DNA of 64,000 bases from Fonsecaea monophora (taxonomy: Eukaryota > Ascomycota > Eurotiomycetes > Chaetothyriales > Herpotrichiellaceae): contig NW_019174000.1 in the NCBI RefSeq assembly GCF_001642475.1, forward strand, positions 1 to 64,000. The letters are read 5' to 3'. A program made the translations under genes and the position numbers. The notes beneath the pieces are model-generated. The model was not told the origin of the DNA. It saw nothing but the letters and a program-made list of their open reading frames with translations, and ran no database searches. This document shows positions 20,406 to 30,939 of the stretch, in pieces; the first letter of the stretch is position 1; each line of letters begins with the position of its first letter.

Positions 20406-22022
20406 TCATCCACCCTTCTTCGTCCCACAAATTCCACAGACACCCACGTCACCGGCATTCACATACCCGCTCTGACTCTTCTTGCATGTCAGGCTCTGAC
20501 ACGACCAGTGTCGGGGATCTTTTCGAGTGTCTAGGACGTGTGAGCACGCTATGCAGGTGGCGTTGAGGCGGGGGTTTTCTAGTGAGCAGATTGGGCAGGA
20601 CATTGTTGGAGGTCGTGGCGAGGATGTGCCTGAGCCTGAGCCTATGCCCGAGGGCGAGTTGGCCGAGACGACTTTGGCTGAGCTGGAGTCCGGGGTGGCG
20701 AGGTCAGATTCCGAACTTCGGACACCGGAGGTGGTATTCGATCTGGGCATCAAGGTCGGAGATGCATCCTCTGTAGACCGCGTCGAGTCTAACTTAGGCA
20801 GGTGACACGGAGATTCGGTGCTTGTACGAGTAGCAGCGCTTGTCGGTAACTCCTCTTTCCTGGGACCCCTATCTCCTGAGACTTGACCGCCTGTGTTCGT
20901 GTCAGCTTGTAGCGTTGCTGGGGTCCCAGCCGACTCGTGCGTGGTGGATGTGTCTGTGTAGTCCGTTTCGTTTGATGGGATACCGCCGTGATCTTTGTTA
21001 TTTCGAAACGGCTGCAGGTAACGATCGAGTGTATTCAGGTCTTGTAATTCTCGTTGGACATTAACGTCTTGTGTATCTTCGTTCTCGCAGACCCGGATCA
21101 TCGCCCGGCCCTGACCGTCTAGCAATCTCTGACCGTTGATGTCCTGGGCGTCTTCCTCGCCAGCATCCACATCTTCGTAGCCGTCTTCGTCCTCGGTGTC
21201 CTCCTCGGCAGCGGGTTGAAGATCTTCGACCTCTTTCTTGTTTGTCTCGAACCGAGCCAACGCAGCAGCAGCCCTCAACTCCCGGCCTCGTTTACTCTGG
21301 GCGACCCGGGGCTTGCTCCCAATCGGTCCCTTGCGGTTGATCTCGAGGCTCAACCGGGCGTCCTCGTCCTCACCGAGCGTCACACCATTCTTGCCAAATT
21401 TCTTCTCGATCCGTCGATCCCTCTTCTCCTTCCAGGTCAACTCTGGCTTGTCCTTCCGGGCCTTGCGTTTCCTGTTCCGACTTCGATACGTGCCTCCACA
21501 AAGCGGCAAACTCTCCAACTCCTCGCTGCGCAGGACGTTATTGCCCATGACAGTGCCCAAGTCACTCAAGGTCCGCCCGCCGCCCCAGAAGCCTTCGCCC
21601 GTGTATCCGCGTTGCCAGAGGGTCTTCATCTCGTCCGCGTAGATGTTTCTTGTCTTCCAAAAGTCCCGCCCGTGGTTCATGTGCGTGTTGTGCGCCAACT
21701 CGTGCATCATGACCATCTGCACCATGTTAAAGGGCACCCACCCGCCGCTCTTGCTCTGGAGCACCAGCTGGATGATTTCACCATTGTTGAAGTTCCGACC
21801 GATGAATTCTCGGTTGGGCTCGTACTCTTCCAGCGTGGTGACGGAGAGGTGGTGGTTCTTCATCAGTGGCAGGCATTGTGCGGCGATGGCGCGCAGGAAT
21901 GTGTCGGCGAGGTCGTAGGATGTTTGTTCCGCAGACGGTCGGGGAAGTGGTTTGATGAAGACAATCCGATCATTCGGATGGGATGATTTCTGGTGATTCA
22001 GCCGTAGAATGTTGAGGGGCAT
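20406..22022 (-). CDS. WLM-domain (Wss1-like) metalloprotease with C-terminal zinc fingers
   Basis: A 538-residue intronless protein from ATG 22022. The frame is open for 25 more codons upstream but only from a TTG. The N-terminal WLM domain (about 1-200) has a gluzincin-type site HELAHNTHMNHGRDFW: His107, Glu108, His111 and a third ligand near His117. The middle, about 250-470, is charged and low complexity, with acidic runs. The C-terminus has a RanBP2-type finger (CPIC, then CIAC) and a second Cys set ending CGICGTKKGG. Wss1/Spartan-type proteases cut DNA-protein crosslinks and SUMO-linked proteins in the nucleus. The domain architecture fits fungal WLM proteins, but orthology to yeast WSS1 itself is uncertain. 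Confidence 0.85.
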   Translation of the reverse strand: MPLNILRLNHQKSSHPNDRIVFIKPLPRPSAEQTSYDLADTFLRAIAAQCLPLMKNHHLSVTTLEEYEPNREFIGRNFNNGEIIQLVLQSKSGGWVPFNMVQMVMMHELAHNTHMNHGRDFWKTRNIYADEMKTLWQRGYTGEGFWGGGRTLSDLGTVMGNNVLRSEELESLPLCGGTYRSRNRKRKARKDKPELTWKEKRDRRIEKKFGKNGVTLGEDEDARLSLEINRKGPIGSKPRVAQSKRGRELRAAAALARFETNKKEVEDLQPAAEEDTEDEDGYEDVDAGEEDAQDINGQRLLDGQGRAMIRVCENEDTQDVNVQRELQDLNTLDRYLQPFRNNKDHGGIPSNETDYTDTSTTHESAGTPATLQADTNTGGQVSGDRGPRKEELPTSAATRTSTESPCHLPKLDSTRSTEDASPTLMPRSNTTSGVRSSESDLATPDSSSAKVVSANSPSGIGSGSGTSSPRPPTMSCPICSLENPRLNATCIACSHVLDTRKDPRHWSCQSLTCKKSQSGYVNAGDVGVCGICGTKKGG

Positions 22023-22370
22023 CGTGGTGAGTTGGTGACACAGAGAAGAAGACGAGGCATCGCCACGCAAAGAAGCAGGCGGGGAAAAATGTTCCAAGGC
22101 GAGACGCGGGACTCGTGTAAAGTGGCCGATAAGCGGACGATCGATCGCCGCGAAAATTGCTCGTCAAAACGTGACCACAAGGACAAGTACAAATACACAG
22201 ATGACTTCATTGATCAGCTATTATCTTTTCTCAGTATCATTACCCTGGCAGTTCCATCATCCTAAACTCTACAGCTGAGAATGAATAAGGCACAAGTTGA
22301 AGCCTGTTTCTTCAATCTTTGTGTAACACCCAACAAGTCGTCCTTGACTGTCGCCGCCGTATCCATTGTT
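22023..22370. other. Spacer between WLM gene and GT69 gene
   Basis: 348 bases upstream of the WLM gene and downstream of the GT69 stop codon, both on the minus strand. It should contain the WLM promoter. Nothing else was recognised. Confidence 0.5.
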
Positions 22371-23921
22371 CTAACCTCGGGCGTCTACACCGTATTCTTT
22401 CCCGTCGCTCTCAAACTCAAGTTCCTTATCAAAGGGCTTTTTGGCATTGAAATACCCAGACCGTGACCAGTCAAAGGGGACATGCTCCCCGACTGCATCA
22501 TCCCACGGCGCCCACGAAGAATGTGTCCAGTCAGGCTGGCATTTGACTAGCTGAGGAGGCGAAGTCTTCCATTCGATTTCAGTTGACAACCCCATATCAT
22601 GTTCTGCCTGCTGAATATTGGCAGAAGCGTATCCGTGCTTTGACTTTGTGTTTCGCGATTGCTCGTCGTTGTAGCCGACATTGACACTGGGAATGATGGC
22701 GATTCGACCGTACCCCAAAGTCCACAGGTCTTTGCAGAATAATGTCGGCTCGCCGGTATAGCACTCGTCCTTGTAAGCAGCCCGGAATTTGATGCTGTGC
22801 GACAGTAAGGGCTCTGCCTTGAAGACGACGGCTCCGTTCCAGCAGGCAAATACTTGAAGGGGGAGCTTTTCGTCAATGTGAGACCTCGCCGTCCTGTCAT
22901 TCCAGAATAGGTTGTGAGAGAATTCAAAGGATCCACTTTGAGGAACCTCCACAAACATGTCGCCATTCATGCTGCGCCCTATCCAAGAGTCATAGAAGGT
23001 GTCTCCATTGTTGTTCCAATCCATAGCACAAACCATATCCGCTCGCTGATGGCGTCTCTGATAAATGAGTTCCAGGATGTCATCGGTGCAGATTGACACG
23101 TCGTTCAGGAAAATAATAGCGCTATCCCTTGCATACTTGTCCCGTTGAGTGGTGAGCGGAGCCAATGCCAGGTTGCGAAGCTTAGCCAGCTCCGTCACTC
23201 GGTCATTTCCACCCTTCAGGGGGTCGATGTCGCTTGTCCGGAAATAGTAAGTCACATTCAAAGCCTCGATCGCATCCTGCAGTGCGGCCAGGATCTCTGT
23301 TGTACCATCGTCGGAGCGCCCACCGACAATAGAAAGAACGCAATCTTCGGGCCCAAGAAATCGCATTGCTTCGATGATCGAGCCGAGAAGCCGCGGAAGC
23401 ACATATGCGCATTCGTACAGATTGAGTGCGAAAAAGTAGCGCTTCCGTGGTTGCTGGACATTGAAAGGGAGGCTCTCTTTTGGCCGCAACATTTTGTATC
23501 TTTCCTTGATAGGCCGTGGACATTGTAGCCGGTCGAAATGAGTATCCTTTGGGTCCATTATGGCGGAGATGTATGGTCCAACCATGCCCATTCTTGACTC
23601 ATTCAAATCTGCGACTGTAGGGACCGACAACAACTCGCCCTGCTCTTCTCTAAAGTCCACACCGAAAGAAGCAGATGTATTTTCCTCCACATCGTCGCCT
23701 AAATCGCTCGAAGATGTTGTCTCCCCTGTGACTGTCTCATCAATCCCAAGGTCAGAAGAATCGCCGATGGCGCTGATCCTAGGAGTTCTCCAGGCAGGCT
23801 TGACTATTGATTCGGCATGTCTTAATATGGGACTGGATAGCAAGATGTAGAAGAGACAGACAAGTAAAAGACCAACATATATTCTTTCTGAACCTCTCGA
23901 AGGCCACAGTGAAGAGACCAT
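22371..23921 (-). CDS. GT69-family alpha-1,3-mannosyltransferase (CMT1/CAP59-like)
   Basis: A 516-residue type II Golgi-like protein from ATG 23921; seven further codons upstream begin only with TTG. A single transmembrane anchor lies at about residues 14-33 (IYVGLLLVCLFYILLSSPIL), then an acidic stem, then the catalytic domain from about 130. Family blocks are FFALNLYECAYVLPRLLGS, LSIVGGRSDDGTTEIL, FLNDVSICTDDILELI, VCAMDWNNNGDTFYDSWIGR and VFACWNGAVVFKA. In Cryptococcus, relatives make capsule and glycolipid mannose linkages; in ascomycetes the acceptor is not settled. It is divergent from the AidB-like gene. The family is certain, the precise substrate is not. Confidence 0.88.
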   Translation of the reverse strand: MVSSLWPSRGSERIYVGLLLVCLFYILLSSPILRHAESIVKPAWRTPRISAIGDSSDLGIDETVTGETTSSSDLGDDVEENTSASFGVDFREEQGELLSVPTVADLNESRMGMVGPYISAIMDPKDTHFDRLQCPRPIKERYKMLRPKESLPFNVQQPRKRYFFALNLYECAYVLPRLLGSIIEAMRFLGPEDCVLSIVGGRSDDGTTEILAALQDAIEALNVTYYFRTSDIDPLKGGNDRVTELAKLRNLALAPLTTQRDKYARDSAIIFLNDVSICTDDILELIYQRRHQRADMVCAMDWNNNGDTFYDSWIGRSMNGDMFVEVPQSGSFEFSHNLFWNDRTARSHIDEKLPLQVFACWNGAVVFKAEPLLSHSIKFRAAYKDECYTGEPTLFCKDLWTLGYGRIAIIPSVNVGYNDEQSRNTKSKHGYASANIQQAEHDMGLSTEIEWKTSPPQLVKCQPDWTHSSWAPWDDAVGEHVPFDWSRSGYFNAKKPFDKELEFESDGKEYGVDARG

Positions 23922-25058
23922 TGTAAGACCTGAGGATTGCAAAGTCAGGGTAGACGAGAAAGACTTAACCTCATGTAGCGAATAGACAGTGCTTGAAAAT
24001 CAAGTTCATGCCCAAATTCTTACCTGTTATTGTTTCAGTCCCATTGTTGAGGCACGGGTACGGCAGGCATTCCTTGCATGTAGTGGAACGCGACGCGTTA
24101 ATGCGAACAGCACCATTCTTCGCCCTTCTTTTTGTCCGCTCAAATGCTCGTCAAGACAGAAGGCAACTCAGTTTCCGCCCGAGCAGACCAGTTCTCAAAT
24201 GGGCCAGGGCTATTCCAAGGGAAACCCCCTCGTTGTAGCATGAATTGGGGTGTGTAGGAACGTAGCTCATAGCCGCAATGTTTCCAGCCCCCGAAGATGC
24301 AAGGATTGTGACAGGTGTCATAGGCATGACCTGTACATACCAGAGACGACAAACCGCTGCCGTAGATACTGTACGCAGCTTCTTTGGTCCCACTTGTTCA
24401 CTCTGATGACAGGTAACTCACCACGGTGGCACGGAGGTAGTGACAGAGTGCAGCGCAGATTCGCTGAATGATCTACCGTACATCAAAAAGGCCACGTGCG
24501 GGGTTAGTCGGTACGGCAGAGTATAATGCCATCATCGCAGACATGTGCCTCGTATTCTTTTCACTTCATCTCATATGAATGTGAGGTCTGCAAGAGCATG
24601 GCTTATGAAAGAAAGAATAGATCCGAAACCACCCACCTTACGGTCAAGCAATAGTCTTCTGTGATACCACCGAACAGCCGAGATTTTTGATTTGTCGTTC
24701 TTGTCACTCCACAATCTCATCGTGCACATGTCCAAGATGCCGAGGTTCAAATCTCTTCCTCCAATCCCCATCCATCATGTTCGGAGTCCGCGTTCCAGAC
24801 GACAAGAAAACCTAATGGATAAGATGCTGTGGTAACTACAATATTACTTAGGTGCATAAACTACAATAAGGAGGTGGATCTTGTCACATCTCGTACAAGT
24901 ATTTTGTTCAGTGCGGACAGAGTTCCGTCTCCTCTCTCGACGCCACTGTTACTGGCTTCTTTTGAAAAGCTGGGACTTCTATCGTTTCTACCTCAGGTTC
25001 TGCGAACAACTGCGCCCAAATACCCGTCCACTCGTCTACTCAGTACTCTCCATTCAAC
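23922..25058. promoter_or_regulatory. Divergent upstream region GT69 / AidB-like gene
   Basis: 1.14 kb between opposite start codons. Short open frames have no domain signal and no tRNA-like structure survived inspection. It contains both promoters. Confidence 0.45.
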
Positions 25059-27089
25059 ATGACAATGGGGTCGAGAAAGCCCTCATCGTCAACCTCTGGG
25101 TTTTTCCAAGCTCTTCCCGTTGTACCACAGCAATATACGGCCTCCTCGCCGCACGAATCGTCAGATGATCCAGTTTTCTCACGCGCTTTGTCCCTCTACC
25201 TTCCCAGCCCGCTGCCAACCCCTCTCGAGAACCATTTCCATGACTTTGCACGGCTTGTCCTCGAGCCGTCAACCCTACAACACACGGTCGACTGTGATAC
25301 TGATCTGCCAACACTCCACCCATTGACCACCTTTGGCGAAGAGAACAAAGTATCTCCTCTCCGCACAAGTGAAGGATGGCGAGCTCTCAAGCAGATTCAA
25401 ACTCGCGCCGGCGTGGTGGGAAACGGATATCCTCAGCCCACCTTGAAGCAAGACTTCAATCGACGAGTTCATCAATTCGGCACCCTACACCTTTGGCACG
25501 GTTCGTGCGCGGTGACCACCTGCCCTATGGCCATGACTGACGGGGCGGCTGTGCTGTTACGCCGACATTTCGATGATCCGGATGGAGATCAACCCGGTCG
25601 CGGGGCCGTGTTCCGTGAAAGCTATCGTCGTCTCGTCTCTTTGGATCCTTCGACCTCCTGGACCAGTGGCCAATGGATGACCGAACGCAGCGGTGGAAGT
25701 GACGTACGGGGCACCGAGACCGTCGCCCGCCGGATAACTGCTCAAGAAATTCAAAATGATGTCAACCTCAACCGGGACAAAGACGCACACGGTCTCCCTC
25801 TCGGCCCTTGGATCGTGGACGGGTTCAAATGGTTCTCCTCTGCAACTGACGCCGACATGGCCGTTCTTCTGGCACAGACAAGCAAAGGGCTCAGTGCATT
25901 TTATGCTCCTCTTCGCCGAAGTACAGGTCGGCCGTCATCTTCAGCATCGGAAACAAACGGTGTCCGGATCCAACGCCTCAAAAATAAACTTGGCACAAAG
26001 GGTGTGCCAACCGCCGAGCTCGAGCTCAAGGGAATGCGCGCCTACCTCGTCGGCCAGGAAGGCCAAGGTATCAAGGAAATCAGCTCTATTTTGAATATCA
26101 CACGACTACACACCGCAAGTGGAAGTGCAGGTGGCTTGGCAAGGGGATTGGCAGTGAGTCGTGCATACACGCTCGTCCGAAAAGTAAGAGGCGGCCAACT
26201 TTTGCGGGACAACGCGCAGCATTTGGCCTGGATGGCCAACGAAAGCGTCAAATATCGCGCCAGCGCACACTTTGTCTTCCTTGGTATTGCACTTTTGGGC
26301 GCTACTGAACAGGGTTATGAGGTTGTGACACAACACACCCGTGGCGCAGCGGTCCTCATCCCACGCTCAAAGGAGAAACAAGAGATGCTTCTCCGTCTGC
26401 TCACTCCCGTGATGAAAGCGCAGGTCAGCTTGAATGGCGTCTTGGGCTTGAGAGCCTGTATGGAGTCGCTCGGTGGGGTGGGTTACTGCGAGAACAACGA
26501 AGATGGCGGTCTCATGAACATCGCCCGTCTATTCCGCGACTGTTCGGTGAACACCATCTGGGAGGGCACGACGAGCGTCATGGCCGAGGACGTGTTGCGG
26601 GTAGTAAAGAACCCAAAGACGCAGACTAGGGACATCCTCGACGACGTCTTTGGGGACTGGGTGCGGAATGTGCTGAATGCCGTCCAAAGCGCCACCCACG
26701 ATGGCCGCCAGCGACGAACAGCAGGCGTCTTCGCCCCGGAATGCGAGATGACCACGAACCGCTACAACATACTCCGCGATCTGGTCCGCTCAAGCGACGC
26801 GCTGTCTCTCCAGCGATGCGGCCGGGACATTCTGGACCACATCGAGGCCGTGGCGTGCGCTTGCCTGCTCATGTTCGACGCCACCGTTGACGGGGACGAG
26901 ATCGCGACCGAAATCGCAAAGCGCTGGGTCAGGACGCACGCCTTGCCCGCCGACAAGGTCAAGATACTACAGACCGAGAGCAATATTACCTCGAGTGACA
27001 GGTCCAAGGAGATCGAGATGGACAGGAGGATCTTTCTCGGTTCGGCGGCGGCGGCTTCGCCTGAAGCAGCGATACAAGCCAGACTTTGA
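25059..27089 (+). CDS. AidB-like acyl-CoA dehydrogenase
   Basis: A flavoprotein of the acyl-CoA dehydrogenase superfamily, 676 residues, no introns, ATG at 25059. The length, and the motif MTERSGGSDVRGTET near residue 207 in place of the shorter mitochondrial motif, match the AidB subgroup (E. coli adaptive-response protein). So do WFSSATDADMAV, RLKNKLGTKGVPTAELEL, NITRLHTASGSAGGLARG and CSVNTIWEGTTSVMAEDVLRV. Bacterial AidB binds DNA and FAD and has weak isovaleryl-CoA dehydrogenase activity; the fungal function is not established. A Ser-rich N-terminus is present but no obvious peroxisomal or mitochondrial signal (C-terminus QARL). It is convergent with the GTPase gene, separated by only 168 bases. 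Confidence 0.88.
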   Translation: MTMGSRKPSSSTSGFFQALPVVPQQYTASSPHESSDDPVFSRALSLYLPSPLPTPLENHFHDFARLVLEPSTLQHTVDCDTDLPTLHPLTTFGEENKVSPLRTSEGWRALKQIQTRAGVVGNGYPQPTLKQDFNRRVHQFGTLHLWHGSCAVTTCPMAMTDGAAVLLRRHFDDPDGDQPGRGAVFRESYRRLVSLDPSTSWTSGQWMTERSGGSDVRGTETVARRITAQEIQNDVNLNRDKDAHGLPLGPWIVDGFKWFSSATDADMAVLLAQTSKGLSAFYAPLRRSTGRPSSSASETNGVRIQRLKNKLGTKGVPTAELELKGMRAYLVGQEGQGIKEISSILNITRLHTASGSAGGLARGLAVSRAYTLVRKVRGGQLLRDNAQHLAWMANESVKYRASAHFVFLGIALLGATEQGYEVVTQHTRGAAVLIPRSKEKQEMLLRLLTPVMKAQVSLNGVLGLRACMESLGGVGYCENNEDGGLMNIARLFRDCSVNTIWEGTTSVMAEDVLRVVKNPKTQTRDILDDVFGDWVRNVLNAVQSATHDGRQRRTAGVFAPECEMTTNRYNILRDLVRSSDALSLQRCGRDILDHIEAVACACLLMFDATVDGDEIATEIAKRWVRTHALPADKVKILQTESNITSSDRSKEIEMDRRIFLGSAAAASPEAAIQARL

Positions 27090-27257
27090 AATAGCATGGC
27101 TGGATCCGGTTGTAATTGGATGTGCCCGTCCGGCACATGAGAAGGGTGTAAAAATCAACAAATATAGTCGAAACTGAAATGAAACGAGGGACAATAATCT
27201 CGACTATGGTCATCTTGCTCTCCCCTACGTATTCTGATATGACTTTGTAGCTCATCA

Positions 27258-29996
27258 TCAACTAAACACCTCACATACTGTTCCGATAAATCCAGCCAGA
27301 CCGCCCAGGTTCGAAGCCGGTGCTGGACCCGTCACCGGCCCTGTCGCAGTCATGGTAGGGACAACGAGGACCTGGTCGCCCACTTCCATCCACTCGACCG
27401 TACTGACAAAACGGAAGGATACCCTGATTTCTCTCCTCTCCTCGTTGGGCTTGCTGCCTTCGCCGTTGCCGTCGCCATCTCCACATACCTCGACAGCAGC
27501 ACCGTTATCACCATCATCATCGCCAATGTCAAAGTGAAAAAGCTCCGAGTCATCCCGAGAAGACGTCGCAACCGCCCTGGCGCTAAACTGCTCGTCCTCA
27601 TCAAGCGCGACTGCCGTCACTTTGACAGCAGCACGAATACTGTTGATGTACACGATTGCATGCCCCCCTAAAATCAGGACTGGTGAAGTTGTCTGTGCAA
27701 AGTCTGAGGTAGGGAACCTTGCGGAGAACGAACGGTAGCCCGCCAGATTCTGGGTGACATCGGCAAGAACCATACCCTTCCGAGCCCTGCTAAGCGCGAT
27801 GGTGGCGTGCTCATCGTTCAGGAGTTCGACGCCAATCGTGCCTGTTTCTCCATTGTGCATACGCATTACTGGGAGCCGTAAAGTGCGAAGGGACACGATG
27901 CGGACCTGGAGAAATGTCGCCCAAGTCTGGTATCTTTGATCTGAGTGCTGTGGCGTCTCTCCCTGACAAGAGCGAGCGAGAACACTTGATGATAGCCCCT
28001 GTGTATATAAAGACTCACCAGCAGCATAGGAACTGGCGCTCAACGCGGACTGAGAGGCATTGGTGGATAAACCGTCGGAGTCCAGATTGAAAGGCCCTAG
28101 AAGCATGGTATCGCCAACAGACAGGATACCGCAAGAGAGATGTCCACAAAGCACTATCCCCTGTTTTGCGATTCTATTTTCGGTATCCAAGGTGAAAACG
28201 CGGGATGGAGGGATACTGAAGACCTCATCGATATGGAAAAGAGCAGGATTCGTAGCATGTCCACGCCAGGGAGATTGCTTTGGCCTACACGTGGTGGGCA
28301 TGCTTCGAAGTAATGCGTGCAATTTGCTTATTCCAACCCCTGTAACAGCGGAAGTCATTAGAATTGGGACCGTACTCTGCTCGGCATCATTTCGTATCGA
28401 TTCAACAAGGCGCTCAACCTCCACCTGATCCCTTTCGTATATGACTTGGAGTCCTGGGAGAGTGACTCCTTGTTCTGAAGCAGGCGGGGGGCCTGGCACG
28501 CTGCTCAGCATGACAGGTTTCCTACCGGCGGCCTTGAGAGCGGAGAGGATTTTTGCAAGAACAAGTCGTAGTCCTGCCTTGGTCGCAATGTCCATTTTCG
28601 TGATGGTCACAACCAATGGCAGCTTTAATCGCAAACACAAAGCCAGGTACGAGAGTGAGAGGTCCCAACTCTCGGCGTTTCCGCTATTACTATATCCTTG
28701 AGAACTCGTTGCAGCCGTTCGGTTTGTTGCCTCGCTACTGCCATCAGCTGCGACGCATAAAATGGTCCAAGAAGGCCTCCAGGATATCAGACTTCGGAAA
28801 GCAGACTTCGAGAATTTTGGAAGGCCAGGCGAATCGGAGAGCAAGACAAGACGCTTAGCCAGGTTGTGGATGTCTAGCCAAGAGGAAACATTACCTGACG
28901 CATAGTTGATAACAGCAGCTTGAGAGTGTCGATTCTCCGAGTAGCCTACTAGTTCATGTGCAACAGAACTAGTGAGCCCCGAGGCGATCTCATGTCGATG
29001 TTTAAGGAGCGACAGCCGGCTTTTGCCCCGTCCATTATCTAAAGTAGAGGTTGACAAGGTCCCCAATAAAGATGACTTCCCAGCAGCTGTAGCTCCAACT
29101 AGTGTCACTCGAAATTGATCAGTCGAAGCGTGGTCGACCAAGTCTGACACATCCTCTGGTCGAGAGGAATCGACTGACGTATCAAGGGTTGTTCTTGGGA
29201 TATCGGCATCGGCTGAGCCTCGTGTGTCTGGGTAAACCAGTACTTCAGCAACCCAGAGCACGTCTTTGCGCGTTTCTGTGTGGCCGGTTTCACTATCGCT
29301 GTCAACCCACTCGCACGCTCCGACTGGAACTTTCCGCAGTATATTGGTGGTACAGCCGAGGCTTGCGGCCATGGCTTTTAAATTGGTTAGACTCTCTTGT
29401 AACTCATCTTCGACTAAGCCTGCTAGCATGCCATCATCGGCCACACCGATTTCATAGAGGGCGCCCTGGCTTTCTTCGAGACCTGGCAGCAGCTTTGCTG
29501 GACGTTCTGGAACTCCCAATCTTGGAGTCGCTTCAGGAAGCAGCGGCAGAACCAGGTCTGCGTTTGATGAAGAATGGAAGGGTGAAGACTGTTGTAATCT
29601 CCATAAGAGCTGTGTGGTCAATTGTTGTAGTCTGGTCTGACGAGTCTGTGCCGAAGGCTGTGATAGCGGACGATCGAACAGAGAGTCACCCAGGGAGCGA
29701 CTCGATTCAATGGCGGCTTGAAATATGGGCGTATAGTGCTGTGACCCAGGGGTGGAGGATGAGGTAGTCGTGGAGAGGAATTTCCGCCTAGGACGAAGGA
29801 GGAGGTGAAGTTTGTACTCTGTAGGACCGTCCTGGCGTTCTGGCTCCAGCTTCATGAGCGCATATGTGACATAGGCCCCGCCACTGTAAAGATGTTCACG
29901 CGAGTGATGAAGTGGCTGAGGAGTAGAACTTCCTGGAGTGGACCAAGGAGAATGTATTCGAGGAGGCTCATCCTGGTAGGTAAAGATGGAAGCCAT
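27258..29996 (-). CDS. GTPBP1/GTPBP2-like translational GTPase
   Basis: A 912-residue intronless protein starting at ATG 29996 (MASIFTYQDEPP); 16 more codons upstream begin with a non-ATG. GTPase landmarks: P-loop VGATAAGKSS (about 300-309), DSPG (about 387) in place of DxxG within LVLLSDSPGLPKF, and TKMD (about 466). The segment RLSLLKHRHEIASGLTSSVAHELVGY before DSPG is the switch-I region typical of GTPBP1. EF-Tu-like beta barrels follow, with VLCGHLSCGILSVGDTMLLGPF. The N-terminal 250 residues are family-specific and variable. Animal GTPBP1/2 help resolve stalled ribosomes and recruit the exosome; the fungal role is inferred from family only. The C-terminal barrel ends in LGGLAGFIGTVCEVFS. 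Confidence 0.85.
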   Translation of the reverse strand: MASIFTYQDEPPRIHSPWSTPGSSTPQPLHHSREHLYSGGAYVTYALMKLEPERQDGPTEYKLHLLLRPRRKFLSTTTSSSTPGSQHYTPIFQAAIESSRSLGDSLFDRPLSQPSAQTRQTRLQQLTTQLLWRLQQSSPFHSSSNADLVLPLLPEATPRLGVPERPAKLLPGLEESQGALYEIGVADDGMLAGLVEDELQESLTNLKAMAASLGCTTNILRKVPVGACEWVDSDSETGHTETRKDVLWVAEVLVYPDTRGSADADIPRTTLDTSVDSSRPEDVSDLVDHASTDQFRVTLVGATAAGKSSLLGTLSTSTLDNGRGKSRLSLLKHRHEIASGLTSSVAHELVGYSENRHSQAAVINYASGNVSSWLDIHNLAKRLVLLSDSPGLPKFSKSAFRSLISWRPSWTILCVAADGSSEATNRTAATSSQGYSNSGNAESWDLSLSYLALCLRLKLPLVVTITKMDIATKAGLRLVLAKILSALKAAGRKPVMLSSVPGPPPASEQGVTLPGLQVIYERDQVEVERLVESIRNDAEQSTVPILMTSAVTGVGISKLHALLRSMPTTCRPKQSPWRGHATNPALFHIDEVFSIPPSRVFTLDTENRIAKQGIVLCGHLSCGILSVGDTMLLGPFNLDSDGLSTNASQSALSASSYAAGESLYTQGLSSSVLARSCQGETPQHSDQRYQTWATFLQVRIVSLRTLRLPVMRMHNGETGTIGVELLNDEHATIALSRARKGMVLADVTQNLAGYRSFSARFPTSDFAQTTSPVLILGGHAIVYINSIRAAVKVTAVALDEDEQFSARAVATSSRDDSELFHFDIGDDDGDNGAAVEVCGDGDGNGEGSKPNEERREIRVSFRFVSTVEWMEVGDQVLVVPTMTATGPVTGPAPASNLGGLAGFIGTVCEVFS

Positions 29997-30939
29997 GATG
30001 TGAACGTCTATATCCTTCTCTTTTTCTTCAGTTGTTTCACGCAATACGCCGTGTTAATGGTAAACGAAACGAGGACCGGGATAAAGATCGGGTGACAGTG
30101 TGAGAGTAGTAGAGAAGTTGGGAGAGGCGAACAACCATTGTTGCGATGAGTTCAGCTGCGTGCAGGACTGAAGGCTGGAGGAGGTAGGATGGTCTTATGA
30201 TGGCAGTTTCGGAGAGTTAGTAACAGTCATAGCATGTAGGGGAGGCAGTCCTATGTATAGCGGACAGAGGAAACCTTGAGTCACTGATGACAATGCCACC
30301 AATATAGAGTCACAAAGTCGAGGCTGAGCGAACCAAGATAGAGGAGGTCGAAGCCTGGTCAACAATTGGGTTTTCGGCGGCGGAACTTAGATTTGGCGGG
30401 TCATGCCGACGCAGGCTGCTATCCCCTTGTCGCATGCAGGAAGTACATGTATGTAAGGGCCTCCCTTGTCACAGCTCCTCCGACAAAAGAACTCGTCGCT
30501 ACGTACGAGTTACTTAGTAGAGCACGTCATTCAGGCTCTGGAGACGCCGCAACAGAATGAGAAATCTAGCAGTCTATGAGGGCGCGACTTTATTCGGCTA
30601 CGACAAGTCATGATCCCTCGAGCAATGCATACTGTGTGCGGGGCATTCTGTGAAGGATTGCCATCCCCGCGATTTGATTGTATCGGTGTAACTCGGACAT
30701 GGAAGCATTTCATTTCTTTCATCTGGGTATCTTGACACTATCTCCTATGCTCTCCGGGTATCACAAGGAATGATCGCGGGTGACGGGGAAATCGAGTAAA
30801 TGGGTGCATTGGACGAAGATGGTGGTCTGGCGGAAAGGAGCCCTCTTTCATCTCTTTCCTGTTTCTATTTCGGTCATGGGAGAAAGCCGGAAGATCTTCC
30901 CAGTGATGATGCCAGAAGCCAGCAAGAAAATCCGCCGGT
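29997..30939. other. Intergenic stretch GTPase-PKR1
   Basis: 943 bases holding the GTPase promoter (minus strand) and the PKR1 3' region. A TACGAGT word is at 30504. No gene is supported. Confidence 0.5.

Noticed and set aside
24736..24760. GGTTCAAATCTC resembling a tRNA T arm
   Set aside because: No complementary stem and no A-box-like sequence upstream.
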